Of a stretch of DNA of 64,000 bases, positions 1-11,921 are shown one piece after another (positions within the stretch are counted from its first letter, which is position 1; the number at the start of each line of letters is the position of its first letter). The notes under the pieces are model-generated. The model was not told the DNA's origin. It worked only from the letters and a program-made list of their open reading frames with translations, and did not search any database. The stretch is from contig NW_026262690.1 of assembly GCF_021869535.1 (NCBI RefSeq), positions 85,047,995 through 85,111,994 on the forward strand, read 5' to 3'. This stretch comes from Mytilus californianus. Taxonomy: Eukaryota; Mollusca; Bivalvia; Mytilida; Mytilidae. Made by a program: the position numbers and the translations under genes.

Positions 1-710
1 CATTGTTACGATGATGACACGATTTAAACAAAAATTAGAAACACACACATCAATAACCAAGACAAACAACAGTATAAAAAAGACTACACTACAAAAACTA
101 TCGCATGAGAAGCACGAACCACACTATAAAACAGGGGTTATCTCGTGTGCTCTGGAAAGATCCTGTTCTACTAGGGGCACCTGTCGAACTGTTTATGGTT
201 AGTATTATTGTTATTAGATGCATAATCGTGAAAAGGAGGACTGGATTGCTTCTACGACAGTTACAAAAGAGAGGCAAACGATACCAAAAGGACATTCAAA
301 TTCATAAGTCAAAAATAAACTGTCAACGTCATAGCTTAGAAAGGAAAAGACCAACAGACAAACAACAGTACACAAAACACAACATAGAAAACTAAAGACT
401 GAGCAACACGAACCCCACCAAAAACTGAGGGTGATCACAACATATCCGTGATCATCTGTGAAACACGTAATCCATTACGGTCAACCAAATCATGAAATGG
501 TCTGTTAAAATTTCTAAGTGATGACTTCGATATTACTATAAGACCCCTTGGTTCAATAGCTTCCATATACGGAGTAATCCTCTATCGAGGAAACATATGC
601 GTTGTCATCTGCGGCACAGATATCTTATAACGGTCGACTAAATGACTGTGTCCGTAAAACTCTCTAAAATATAACTTCCATTTTACCATTAAGAAACCAT
701 GGCTCAAAAT
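1..710. repeat. Family A dispersed repeat, diverged copy
   Basis: The stretch around 255-440 (dacgataccaaaaggacattc-like start, then the motif ACACGAACCCCACC near 409) and 440-700 (catatccgtgatcatctgtg, then GGTCAACCAA and GTAAGCAGCAACC) aligns by eye with 883-1205 and 14290-14720. Open frames here are repeat shadows, not genes. The family resembles a repeat common in Mytilus (memory, unverified). Confidence 0.7.
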
Positions 711-882
711 TTTCCCTGTAAGCAGCAACCTTCTATCAAGGAAGTCATGATAGAAAACGCAAGACCCGGACTATCATATCAACTGGTAGAAATATTCTGC
801 ATAAGCAATTTCTACAAAGAATATTGTTACATAAAAACTTCCTCTTGGGAAAATTACAGTTGTTTTCTTGATCGTAAAGTTA

Positions 883-1205
883 AAAAAGAGGGACGAAAGA
901 TACCAGAGGGACAGTCAAACTCATAGATCGAAAACAAACTGACAACGCCATGGCCAAAAATAAAAAGACAAACAGACAAATAATAGTACAGATGACACAA
1001 CATAGAAAACCAAAGACTAAGCAACACGAACCCCACCAAAAACTGGGGGTGATCTCAGGTGCTCCGGAAGGGTAAGCAGATCCTGCTCCACATGTGGCAC
1101 CCGTCGTGTTGCTTATGTTATTACAAATCCGGTAAATAGTCTAATTCGGTAAGTCACATCCGTGAAAAGGGAGGGTATTGTAGTTACGACATAAGGAACA
1201 TGTTA
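883..1205. repeat. Family A dispersed repeat, better preserved copy
   Basis: Almost the same as 14290-14590, sharing GGTGATCTCAGGTGCTCCGG, GGGTAAGCAGATCCTGCTCC and GTTGCTTATGTTATTACAAA. Only scattered substitutions separate the two copies, so this family moved fairly recently compared with the other repeats in the window. Confidence 0.85.
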
Positions 1206-1924
1206 AGTATTGAACAGACCCTTAATAACAGTTTCTAAGTGTCAGTCAAGATATAAAACACACCTAACTGTATCTGCAGTATCCTTATTGGAATGGAATA
1301 GATGCGATCAACGTAGACATTACTCTTTAAATTATTCGGCAACAATACAAAATCTATATAGCGAAATGTGAAGTGAAAATATAATGAAAGTTTCTTACCC
1401 TTTTTGTTAGAAGCCCTTGCATGCATTCTGCCTCATACGAATTAAGGATTACGTCAGCGAGAAGAGGAGCACAGTTTGTTCCCAATTGAAATTTTTCTTA
1501 AACCGTAATACATATCTTGTCATAAGAAATTAGTCATCTTGATGATGTCATGTCAGATATCTTTATGTTATACCCAGAGTGTTTGTTTCAAAGTAAAATT
1601 TATCCTATTATATAGTTTTTATATAACAGAGTTGGTCTTATTCTTTCCATATGCTTCAAGTAATACGTAATAAAGATATGTAAAACTTGTAAAAAGGATA
1701 GAGGATTCAAAAACTCTTATCTCCACGAAGAGATAGAGTTTGATGAGCTTAATTGTTTGTACTATTACATATCTTAGGATTGTTTTAAGTATCCTCGTTC
1801 GATTCACACCACCCTAAATTAGGCAGTTTCATGGTTTTTCCCTTGACTGGTTTTGATTATTAATAGAATAAAGTGCGTCTTTATATAATTAATCAGTTAA
1901 TGACCATTGTTAATCCTCATAAAT
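1206..1924. other. Unannotated AT-rich stretch
   Basis: Only short open frames (about 60 codons, unlike any protein I know). No tRNA, tandem array or inverted repeat was noticed. Confidence 0.5.
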
Positions 1925-2065
1925 TAATTCGACAGTAGTTCATCGATGTTTAAATCTCGTAATTCGACTAGGAAGAGACAGATCAAGGTAACACCGAAAC
2001 TGAGAGAATAGCATGAACTCTAAAAGTAGCGAGACGTGTGCGTCGACAGGGTCGCTCGTAAAAGG
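1925..2065. repeat. Family C dispersed repeat fragment
   Basis: Reads CGACAGTAGTTCATCGATG, then GGAAGAGACA, then GCATGAACTCTAAAAG and GTGCGTCGACAGGG. The same order of motifs occurs at 6313-6600, 27600-28150 and 38698-38850. A second small piece of the same start lies at 2208-2250. Confidence 0.7.
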
Positions 2066-2419
2066 TTCCTACCAAAAACTTTGAAAATTAGGATATAGAA
2101 AACATTGTAATATGGCATAATTAACATTTAAGTTTTGATATGTGTACCAAATACTAACAATAGCAATGCAATTTAAGTACCACTAATTGATTTCTTCGGA
2201 AATTAAAGCGACAGTAGTTTACTAATGTTCAAATCTCGTAGATTAAGAATTGTTTATTGTTGAAGACTGTATGTTGACTTCTGGGTGTCTTTTGCTTATT
2301 ATGTATCTTTAGGTTGCCGTCTTAATGACATACAATTCACATCTTTTTTTCAACTATACTGGTAACATTTATGTTGGAAACTACTGATAAATCATACAAC
2401 GGTTTAAAGTAATCAAACA

Positions 2420-2765
2420 ACAATATAAAAATAAGTAGATGTGGTATGATGAGACAACTATCCACCAAAGTTCAAACGAAGTTGATGTAAGCAATTATAG
2501 GCAACCGTACGGCCTTCATCAATGAGAAAAACCCATACCATATAATCGGCTATAAAAGGCCCCGACAACAAAAATATGACACAATTCAATGTAGAAAACT
2601 AACGGCATAATTTATAGCAAAACAAATTACGAAAACAAATATGACAGACACGAACCAACGACAACCACTGAACTATATGCTCCCGACTTGGACACATTTA
2701 GAATGTGGCAGGGTTAGACTAGTTTGCTGGCCCTAAACCCTATTACCCCCGTTTCATACATAGCA
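2420..2765. repeat. Family H-like mussel repeat (long version)
   Basis: Runs from GTGGTATGATGAGACAACTA through GTACGGCCTTCATCAATGAG, GGCTATAAAAGGCCCCGAC and ACGAACCAACGACAACCACT to GAATGTGGCAGGGTTAGACT. The reverse complement of the same series is at 21867-22235 and a shorter piece at 42972-43140. Confidence 0.8.
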
Positions 2766-3339
2766 GTCATCTTCCTGTACTTTTAACGCATAAATACTAG
2801 TAACTAGTAGTGATTTATGTAATTACAATAGTTATGTAGCGACATTTACGAAATAAAATGACTTGATACAGACATTAAAAAGCTGATTTCATTTTTTTGA
2901 ATTTTACGACATTCTTGCACCTATGTTCAATTAACTTCAAACGTAACGTGTCGTTTTCCCAAATTACCGATAAAATGATGGTGACGTAATAGTTCACACA
3001 AAAGATATCTATATGAAATTGTTTAAAGGGATATTAGATTCAAAATAGAAAGCATTTAACCAACCATGTAATGTTCTTTGGAAGATATTACTAGTAAACC
3101 TATGTTAATGAAACTTCAATGTATTACTTACATAATTTTAAATGCACTTGAAACATGCTTTTGAAACTTGAGTAGCTATGATCGAAATAAAAAATTTCGG
3201 AAGCCAAATATATAAAACATTTTGGAGCACCGAAACAAAATAGCAAAACCATCAATATAAGCTATGATTGACGGAAATGCAACGTTACCCCTTCATCCCC
3301 ATACATTACAAAGGAGTCGGTACAAAATGTCAAGCTCTT
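2766..3339. other. Unannotated AT-rich stretch
   Basis: No repeat family or coding signal recognised. Confidence 0.4.
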
Positions 3340-3505
3340 ATTAGCTGTAAAACTTTTAGGAATTTTGGGTCCTCACTGCTCTTTTAACTTCGTACTTTAT
3401 TTGGCCTTTTTAACTTTTTTTTAATTCGAGCGTCATTGATGAGTCTTTTATAGACGAAACGCGCGCCCGGCGTAAAAAATAATCTTGGTATCTATGATGA
3501 GTTTA
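3340..3505. repeat. Family D dispersed repeat
   Basis: Contains TTAGGAATTTTGGGTCCTCA, ATTTGGCCTTTTTAAC, TTCGAGCGTCATTGATGAGT and GACGAAACGCGCGCCCGGCG, ending in ATGATGAGTTTAT. Other copies: 24385-24480, 25010-25110, 25310-25445, 29000-29135, 34440-34575 and 60600-60735, in both orientations. One of the most characteristic mussel-type repeats in the window (identity from memory). Confidence 0.85.
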
Positions 3506-3614
3506 TCGCCCAACTTTTATAAATTTGATAAAAAACAATTCAACAGAAACTATCAAAGATCTTGCATCAACACCGAATTGTTAATATAATAAACACTAAG
3601 AAATGACTAAATAT

Positions 3615-3875
3615 AAAAAAAAGATATGGTATGATTGCCAATGAGACAACTCTCCACAAGAGACCAAATGACACAGAAATTAACAACTATAGGTCACCGT
3701 ACGGCCTTCAACCATAAGCAAAGCTCATACCGCATAGTCAGCTATAAAAGGCCCCCGAAATGACAAATGTAAAACTATTCAAACAAGAAAACTAACGGCC
3801 TAATTTATGTACAAAACAATGAACGAAAAACAAATATGTAACACAGCAACAAACGACAACCACTGAATTAAAGAC
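3615..3875. repeat. Family H-like mussel repeat
   Basis: Starts AAAAAAGATATGGTATGATT, then GCCAATGAGACAACTCTCCA, GTACGGCCTTCAACCATAAG and GCAACAAACGACAACCACTG. Diverged from the 2420-2765 copy but with the same order of landmarks. Confidence 0.8.
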
Positions 3876-4674
3876 AACCATTGGAGACGTTTATGACTTG
3901 ACAGAGCCGCATGAGTGGATGCAAGTTCAAGTGTTAGAAATGTTAAAGATACAGGTGCACGAATTTTTCTCAGAAATATAGTTAGCTATAAGGGAGTTTA
4001 AAACCGCATGAGTTCTTCATCATGATGTACTTGTTTGCTATCAGAAACTGCTAACGTTCTTTGGAACATTCTTGTTTTTTAATGTTTTAAATATACTTTA
4101 GGACATAAGCGGACACTTTTCCATTATTGCAAACCTCCGAATCCTGATTTTGTACTGTATTTTTGAATTGCGGTCACAATAACAATAATTTTCCAGTAAA
4201 ATGTTTTACATGTCAGTATATTGAGCCTGAATATTACTTTAAAAAATATAAAGGTGAAAATTTGCTCAATAAAATATTCAGAAAAGTTTAAAAGAGAAAT
4301 AGCTCTTCTAACCTAACGCATGAAAGATCTTATGGAAGTGATACCTTGAGTTCATATTTATATTGATTATCCAGCAACGATGTCAGATACAGAAATCAGG
4401 CGAAAGACTTTTATTTCATTAAAACGTGAAAACACTTAAGTTATATTCGAGGTTAACAAGAATGGGGTTTTCAACCTTATCTATCAACAGCAGGCATTGC
4501 GAGCTGAAATTAAATTGTGATCGTTCAGGTTTTTTTTAATTGTATTAAAAAAACAAACTCGAACAAACTAAATAATACCAAATAAATCTACAATGGACCA
4601 AACGACTTAATCAAGACTTTCTTTTCACTGTAAGCTGTTTGTATTGAGTAAACAATTCGCGTAAAAACGCTCAT
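3876..4674. other. Unannotated AT-rich stretch
   Basis: No supported feature seen. Confidence 0.4.
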
Positions 4675-4998
4675 TATAACACAATGTTGACTGCTGTACC
4701 CCAGTTTTTGACATTTTTACCTATCATGTCTGTTTGTTTTGCCTCACATTGTTGATAATATAATGGAATTCTATAAGACTGCAATACAAGTGAGAGGTTT
4801 AGCTAGCTAAAAAACAAGGTTTAATCCACCATTTTTTACACAAGTTAATGCCTGTACCAAGTCGGGAATATTACACTTGTTTTCAATTAGTTTGATGTGT
4901 TTGAGCTTTTGATTTTGCCATTTGATAAAGGACTTTCCGTTTTGAATTTTCCTTGGAGATTTGTATTTTTGTTATTTTACTTTTCACAAGAACTTCAG
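4675..4998 (+). repeat. Family B dispersed repeat
   Basis: From ATAACACAATGTTGACTGCT through CAAGTGAGAGGTTTAGCTAG, CCTGTACCAAGTCGGGAATA and GATTTTGCCATTTGATAAAG to TTTGTTATTTTACTTTT. The reverse complement occurs at 54596-55010; partial copies at 6365-6500, 8100-8215, 15255-15462, 16216-16345 and 53050-53225. Confidence 0.85.
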
Positions 4999-6312
4999 TA
5001 TAATTGATATCCGAATTCAAAATAGGGTTCCGTCAATGATTTGATAAAAGCACATCAATCTGTTTTTCTAATTACTTTTTTTAGGCTATTTGTATAAAAA
5101 AACCAGAGCAATGAACAAAATACAATTCATATATTGATATCGCTAACACATTATTCAGGCTTAGATTTACACGGAATATTTGCTGATATGCATAAAACCA
5201 CTTAAGTTAAAATATCCAATCATAGTACTAATTTGTTGTAGGACATGTAGAAAAATCCGTCCGTTCGGAACAAATCTTAACTTAAACTTATTAGTTTTGG
5301 TTGCACTATTCTTATGTCAATACATTAAGGAGAAAATTATGATTGATTCTATAAGCAATGAATAGAAACAGGGAAAATCTAACGTCGATATTCTATACTT
5401 TACTCTATGACATAAAGGTATAAATACTGAAAAAAGTAAAGCCGATTCATAATTAAATCATTGTAACTAAACTTGTTACATCGACTTGAGATGCATTGAT
5501 TGTTTCTATTACAGGAACACTAGATGGAACTTTGTATTATAACGCCGACTAAAATGAACAATATAACTAGAAGTTTTATTAAGATAAACGATATATGTCA
5601 CTGGATTGTATTGCTCGAAAGTTAGAAATAAATCGAGCTCTTAAGCTAGCTTCAGAGCTATATTTTTCGAAAAGGAGAAGGATACAATTGCACAATCAGG
5701 TCATGTATATTATGAAAGTAGAAATTAGCGTCTAATTTTACGGTATATAAAAACGTATTTTAGAATGCAGTACTGAATAAAAGTAAAATAAGCCTGGTAT
5801 TTATGATGAGTTTATATACAGTCTTATCACAAAATTGAGATATGGATTAACAGTAGATATGCCGTGATGAACAAATCGGTAAAAACTAGAATACTCAAAT
5901 ATCATTTCGCTCCACACTTTTTAAAACGATGAGATTTAAAATGACATAAAAGAGTTCACAAGCCATAGTTTTACTTTAAATTCCGAAATTTTGATAAACA
6001 GATTATGCACAATCTTTTTAGAGAGCTTTTCACCGAAACTTTAATTTTCAAATAACGGAGCTAATTGTGTAATATGATTCACCCTTTTGTGTGTATTATC
6101 ATGAAACAATCATAAGATTATACAGAAAGACCAATGACGAACTTAAGATTTTAAGCGAACCAATGACCTTTGTTCGTCCATAGCTAACATATATATGGTT
6201 TGTACCAAGATACTAATGGGAAAAAAAACAATACATTAGCTTTATCCCCCCAAACTGTGTATATGCATGGAAAAAACATCAATTTATAACAATTACATTG
6301 AACAGTTTATCT
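4999..6312. other. Unannotated AT-rich stretch
   Basis: Holds a 61-codon frame (5180-5365) that shows no domain, splice context or homology I recognise. A small D-family end (AGCCTGGTATTTATGATGAG) is at about 5789-5808. Otherwise nothing seen. Confidence 0.4.
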
Positions 6313-6605
6313 AGGCGACATTAGTTAACTGATGTTCAAATTTCACGAATTGATTAGGAAGAGACAAAACTAACCTAAGAAAAACACCGAACTCCAAGGA
6401 AAATTCAAAACGGAAAGTCGACAGCTCAAACACACCAAACAAATTGAAAACAACTGTCATATTCCTGACTTAGTACACGCATTACATGAAGGCATAAAAC
6501 ATTTTTATAAAACATGAGGGTATCGCGTGACCCCCAAAAGGAACGAGACTGAGTGCGTCGGTAAGATAAGCGTCTCCTGCTTTTCAAGCATCACCACCAG
6601 TAAGT
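6313..6605. repeat. Family C repeat with a family B piece nested inside
   Basis: 6313-6365 carries the start of C (GGCGACATTAGTTAACTGAT, GGAAGAGACA). 6365-6500 is B in reverse (CCGAACTCCAAGGAAAATTC, AACTGTCATATTCCTGACTT). 6520-6600 resumes C (GCGTCGGTAAGATAAGCGTC, CCTGCTTTTCAAGCATCACC). The order suggests B landed inside C. Confidence 0.65.
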
Positions 6606-7439
6606 AAGAAGTATGTAAGTTTAAATTTGATTTATAAATTTAATTAACCCATGAGTTTTCTACGGGAACATTTGAACTTGCCTTTGGTCATTCATATTGA
6701 TAGTTATTCAATATTCACATCGTTTGTAAGATTTCATGATCCAACACGTTTAATACAACTTTATTTTAGATATTTCTTACTAATGAAAACACTGGTTTCA
6801 TGGAGATGTGAAAAAATCCGTATGACATGTTGTTCTGTTCAACTCAATTAAACAGACAGAATGTACGGATTCAAATATCTTTTTTTATTATCATCTGTCT
6901 TAATATCCGGCGAAAAGAAAATATGACGTAAAACGCCTTACCAGGATAACTCTATTAAAATATGTTCCGGAAGAGAATTAAAGGATTCGATTAGTAAAAG
7001 AATCAGCAATCTGATCTTCTTATATTGTGCTATTGAACCATATAGACAAAAGACATACTCATATAACATTGTTAATGAATCTATGTTAATGGAATTTGAA
7101 TGTTATCAACTACATTGACTTTGAAAGATGTAAAAATCATGAACACTGTAACTGAATAATAACACTTGAATAATTTGTCTGCTATTTTATTGAATTTTTT
7201 CTGCAGTCCTAGGTTTGGGATTGGTTCTGAATTCTAAACATTAAATTTATTGTGGTAGTATCTAACGTTTCCGTGTACGTTTTTGACCTTCGATTCAGAA
7301 TTTTGACTTTTAAGTTTCTGAAGTTGTCTTTTTACATCTTGTTGTTTCGTTTCCATCTAGCAAATGCATAAATTAACCATCATTTTCACAATTTCGCTTA
7401 AGATATATCGTGGCTTAATCAGTTGTTGCAAGTGTTATT

Positions 7440-7898
7440 GGTGTAATACCACCAAATCATAGTACGTCACATCGGTTTCATACGAAAAAGGGTAGAAAAA
7501 AAATATTCCCTTGAGTTTCACTGTTGTAGGAAATTAATCCTACATTTCAATGCAGTAAACAATTCTGAGTCATAAACATATGTCTTGGGTGTTTAAAAGC
7601 ACCATTCTTTTTTTATTTGGTGATTCTATAAAATATTTGGAAACTTGAGGTTAAATGGTTACTAAAGCTTGTAAACATGGAAAAAGGGGTGAAAATTTAA
7701 TTGGTTAACTTCCAGTGATGGTTATTATCTTATATGCAATGAAATGTAATGTGAAATTTCGTCTGTTGTATTGAACAGGGTAAAACTTTATTCATGCCAA
7801 TTATTTCTTTATTTAAAACAAAAATAAATTTTGCACAATTTTTTGAAAAGTGTCAGTTTAACAAAGACTAATAGGGAAAACAATGGTGGTATTACTCC
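7440..7898. mobile_element. Family I: 459-bp TIR element (MITE-like), with TATT duplication
   Basis: The left end reads GGTGTAATACCACCA (7440-7454). The right end read in reverse is GGAGTAATACCACCA (7884-7898), a 14/15 match. TATT flanks both ends (7436-7439 and 7899-7902), which fits a target duplication. No ORF of any size lies inside, as expected for a non-autonomous DNA transposon. A second, interrupted copy starts at 9024. The superfamily is not assigned; a 4-bp TATT duplication is not diagnostic on its own. Confidence 0.75.
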
Positions 7899-7974
7899 TA
7901 TTTAGAGAAGCTGCACATGCACATTTGACCTTGTATGTACTTTCATTTTGAAAAAATTCATGCTATTTCAGTGA

Positions 7975-8215
7975 AATATTGACAAAAACAAACGCCAACA
8001 TACATAGATAAAGGCAATAGTAGTATACCGCTGTTCAATAGTCATAAATCGATTTAACTGAAACAAATCCGGGTCACAAACCAAAACTAAGAGAAACGGA
8101 CTATTTGATAACAACTGCCATATTCCAGACTTGGTACAGGACATTTTAAGAAAAAATGGTAGGTTTGAACCTGGTTTTATAGCTAGCTCAACCTCCCGCT
8201 TATATGGCAATGTTA
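7975..8215. repeat. Family G and family B pieces, reverse orientation
   Basis: 7975-8100 (GGCAATAGTAGTATACCGCT, GTTCAATAGTCATAAATCGA, CCGGGTCACAAACCAAAACT) is the reverse complement of 31999-32156. 8100-8215 (AACAACTGCCATATTCCAGA, TTTTATAGCTAGCTC) is part of B. The 80-codon frame here is a repeat shadow. Confidence 0.75.
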
Positions 8216-9023
8216 AAATATTGCTAAAATGACAACACTACGTGACAGTAATACAGTACAAACAAACGCAAGAACACTCAGCACAGAGAAATACATAAAT
8301 AAATAAAATAATAATACATTATAACATGTAAGCCGCAAAATAACAAAGGACACCTCCCATGGATTTACGACAGCACACCAGGACACCACAAACAAAGTAT
8401 AAACTGTGCATCACATGAATAGATCAACGCCACAAGAAGTGACGTATTTTTTTGTGACGTTTATATTAACATAGGTAAATTTCTAAAAATAAATAAGATT
8501 TGTTTTATTGGCACGTACAAGCATATTAAATTGTGAAACTTTTATATGGATAGTTGATTCAGCTTGAACACATCAATTTCTCATTTATTATCACATTTCT
8601 TGCATAAATCTGTTATAGTTACCCCAAAATAATTTTGATTTATTGGCCTATAAAGTTGAAATTTTGAGGAAATGAGAGGTATAAATTTACCAAAATGTAC
8701 CTTATAATGAAGACAAAGATGTCCATTAGTGGTATTTATCATCTTAGAGTCATTTTTAGTATCATATTTAACTGTTTGTTTGCAGATGATATGAATATTT
8801 GATTATTTATTGGTCCACACTATATTCTATCATGAAGCGGCGTGATTTGGATTTTACGAAGAAATTTTGCTGAAATCGCCGTAGATGTTAAATTAGCATT
8901 ATATTAGATTTCTCTCAAACTATTGAACTGATTGTGACAAAATTTGACAGTAATGTTTGAAATAACCAGTATTACAACGGAAAATAATCACATTTAGTTT
9001 ATTCAACAAAAAAGTCTTCTTTA
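8216..9023. other. Unannotated AT-rich stretch
   Basis: No supported gene or known repeat recognised. Confidence 0.4.
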
Positions 9024-9127
9024 GGTGTAATTCCACCATATCATAAAACGTCACATCTGGTTTCATACGAAAAAGGGTTGAAAAAAATATTCCCTTCAAT
9101 TTGACAGTTGTAGGAAATTAATCCTAC

Positions 9128-9153
9128 AAGAAGAAGAAGAAGAAGAAGAAGAA
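9128..9153. repeat. (AAG)n tract, the 3' tail of the LINE
   Basis: About eight AAG units directly next to the target duplication. On the element's strand this is a (TTC)n 3' tail. Tails of short tandem repeats, rather than poly(A), are known in several LINE clades. Confidence 0.85.
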
Positions 9154-9387
9154 TTATTTATTATAGTGCAACCTGAATATACAAATAAATACATGTTTTA
9201 AAATACAAAAAAATCACCCAGCCAAATATGCTTATGATGCACTTTCTGATAATAATAGTCTATTCTGAATCATGAAAATGATTTTTAAAGTCAAAATTTA
9301 AAATTTGTTACCAACATGAAAGAAAAATTTAACGCATTTACAACATGAACAGATGTTATAAGATAGGTTTGGTAATTTATATACACA

Positions 9388-10330
9388 CTATGTTGATTGA
9401 ATTTTTAAAATTGAACAGTCAATAATAAATTTTGCCACCGTTTTACTCTTATTACTATTAAGGAGTTCTTTTAGTTTATCCATTGATGAAAGGTCCGGGA
9501 AGTCATAGTCATGTAAAGTTTGAAGCTCTCGGAGGAGTTCGTTACGAATATTGTTATACAATGTACAGTTAATCATGAAGTTGAGCTCATCTTCTACTTC
9601 GCCACTGTCACACATTTTGCATATTACTTTTTCAACGGGAATATTTCTGATACGCCCCTTTTCAAGTTCTAGGGGAAACGTTCCACATCGCACAAAGCTG
9701 ATCGTTTGTTTCTGGTGAGACATATTTTCAGATATTCCTCCGTCGTGAATTGTGATTTTATATGTTTGTATGTTCTGAATTTTGGTATATTTTGTACACT
9801 TTCAATCCATGACAAATGATGACGTTCTTTTAAAAAGTTTTTCATAGTGTCCAACACATGAGGGATTGAAAAACTGAAAGCGTTTTCGGGTGTTATAATA
9901 TAATCAAGTCCCCAGTATTCTATTAGTGTTTTGGCGTTGTTGGACCAGGTATTCTTGTATCGTTTAGAAATTTTCTGGTCCCATAGAAAAACTTTGTGGC
10001 ACAAACGAGAGTCCGGTATTCTGATCAACCTCCACAGTAGCCGCATAACATTGCATTGTGTACTAAGAAAAACCGGATACCATCCCATCTCTCCCGTTAT
10101 ATCCGGTAGGGGAGTAGCCATACCAACACCAAGAAAAGTATCGCACGATATTGAAGCCTCTCTAATGAATCATACCGTTTACAGCCCCATACGACGGATG
10201 CGTATTCTATTATTGTAGAAACTGTTGAAAAAAACACTTCCGTATATGTAGCATTCCATACCGTCCATTTCATAGTATTTCGAAGTAAGTGAACCAACTG
10301 ATCTGCTCCCTGCTGACACCAGCTCATCAA
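9388..10330 (-). pseudogene. LINE ORF2, C-terminal region
   Basis: Three overlapping frames (10330-10097, 10121-9669, 9723-9388) read through as one diverged protein with frameshifts between them. Visible landmarks are a segment with EYASVVWG (typical of the region after the RT thumb in many metazoan LINE ORF2 proteins), a GEMGWYPVF segment and a C-terminal Cys/His-type pattern ICKMCDSGEVEDELNF. This last pattern is a common tail of such ORF2 proteins. The product would be the 3' half of the retrotransposon polymerase. Frame breaks lie near 10110 and 9700, so no intact protein is possible. Confidence 0.8.
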
Positions 10331-11840
10331 CTGATTCTGTGAAGTCTAGGTGATTTGTTATAACTAAGCCGAGGTATCTGTATTTTGGAACAATTTCAAG
10401 GACCATGTCATTGAAATAGAATCTGAATTCACTTTCTGCTTTAGAAGCTTTTCGCACATGCATAACTTTAGTCTTGTCCGTATTGACTTTTAGGTTCCAT
10501 GTTTTACTCCATTCGCCTAAGCGATTTATCTGTGTCTGCAGTCCTTCGCAGCTATCCGATAAAAAAACTATATCGTCCGCATAGAGAAAACAGCTCAGAC
10601 ACTCATTCCCAATATCAATTCCTAAGTATAAACTTTTAATTTCTGGAACTAAGTCATCAATCAAAATTGTGAACAATGTCGGAACAAGATTATCCCCTTG
10701 CCTTACACCAGCCTCTACTGCGAACCAGTCAGTAAGTTGATCGTTTAGTCGTACGACTGCTTGCAATTTTGAGTATGTTGCTTTAACTGCCCTGTACATA
10801 TTACCACGTTTTCCAATTGACAGTAACTTATGAAAAAGCATTGTGTGATCAACTGAATCAAAGGTTTTACTGAAGTCGATTAAGCACAAATATGTATATT
10901 TGTTCAATAGTTTTCGGTTTCTCAGAACAGTACATAGTCTATAAATGTGATCAAGACATGAGCGCAATTTACGAAATCCATTCTGCTTTTCAGATATAAT
11001 ATTGTTATCCTCTAGGTAGGTATGTAGACGTGAATTCAAAATGTTACTGTATAACTTTGCAATAATGAAAATAAGACTTATGCAACGGTATCCAAGCGGG
11101 TCTCAAAATCTTTACCTTTTTCAGCAAGGGATGGATGATGCTTTTACACCAAAAATCTGGCACGGTACCGTAAAGGAAACATGCGTTAAATAATTCGTGA
11201 AGTACAACAGTTAATTTATCATTTTTCAAAATTTGTTTGGAATATTGTCGATTCCTACAGCTTTTTCATTTTTCGCACGTCTCATAGCAGTTTTGGTTTC
11301 CTCTAACGAAATCGGTTTATTCATATCTGATATGTGTTGAATGTTGTCAGCGCCTGCTCTGCTACACAAAGTTCTTCTTCCCACTGCTCATTTAAAGTTT
11401 TTAGTAGTTTGATAAATTCGTCGTTAATTTCCTCGCTCTTCCCTGAAAAGAGTTTCGAGTATTCTTCCTTCCATCTCGACAATATAACGTTCGGATCATT
11501 CGAGTAGCCCCCATCCTATAATATAACACTATCTATCACAGTATTAGTTCGTCCTGGACCAAGTTTCTTTAATTGACGCCAAAATTCCTTAGGATTAGAA
11601 GTATTCAGTGTCTGTATTCGGTTTTTACGTTCTGCGGTAAATATAGGCTCTTCCTGACGTAAACGTTTATCAAAAGTATTTCTTGCAGTTTTGAAAGCGC
11701 ATTTCAGATTTTCCTTTGTTCGTCTGTCCCCTTTGTATTTCAGATATTGTTTTTCAGCATCACTAGCAACTTTGAATAATGATTTTAGTTCGTTATTCCA
11801 TTTTTTCTATTCTTTATTCGCTTTTTCATATTGTGTTGTA
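10179..11840 (-). pseudogene. LINE ORF2, linker and reverse transcriptase domain
   Basis: The longest frame in the window (11039-10179, 286 codons) is a reverse transcriptase. It shows motif A (LIDFSKTFDSVDH), motif B (GVRQGDNLVPTLF) and the catalytic CFLYADDIVFLS (codons for YADD at 10572-10583). The acidic residues are intact. Upstream, the frame continues as LGYRCISLIFIIAKLYSN and further back to 11840 (a KEFWRQLKKLG segment and AVGIDNIPNKF). These parts are separated by a frameshift near 11110 and a stop near 11517. Family role: target-primed reverse transcription. Very high confidence that this is RT, high confidence that it is dead. Confidence 0.93.
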
Positions 11841-11842
11841 CG

Positions 11843-11921
11843 TAGATATAAGAAGATGTGGTATGAGTGCTAATGAGACAACTCTCCATCCAAGTCAAAA
11901 TTTATAAAAGTAAACCATTAA
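11843..11921 (+). repeat. Family H fragment inserted in the LINE
   Basis: ATAAGAAGATGTGGTATGAG, ACAACTCTCCATCCAAGTCA and TATAAAAGTAAACCATTA are the first ~75 bases of family H (compare 46813-46890). They interrupt the LINE ORF2 between endonuclease and RT linker, so H arrived after the LINE or was copied with it. Confidence 0.8.
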
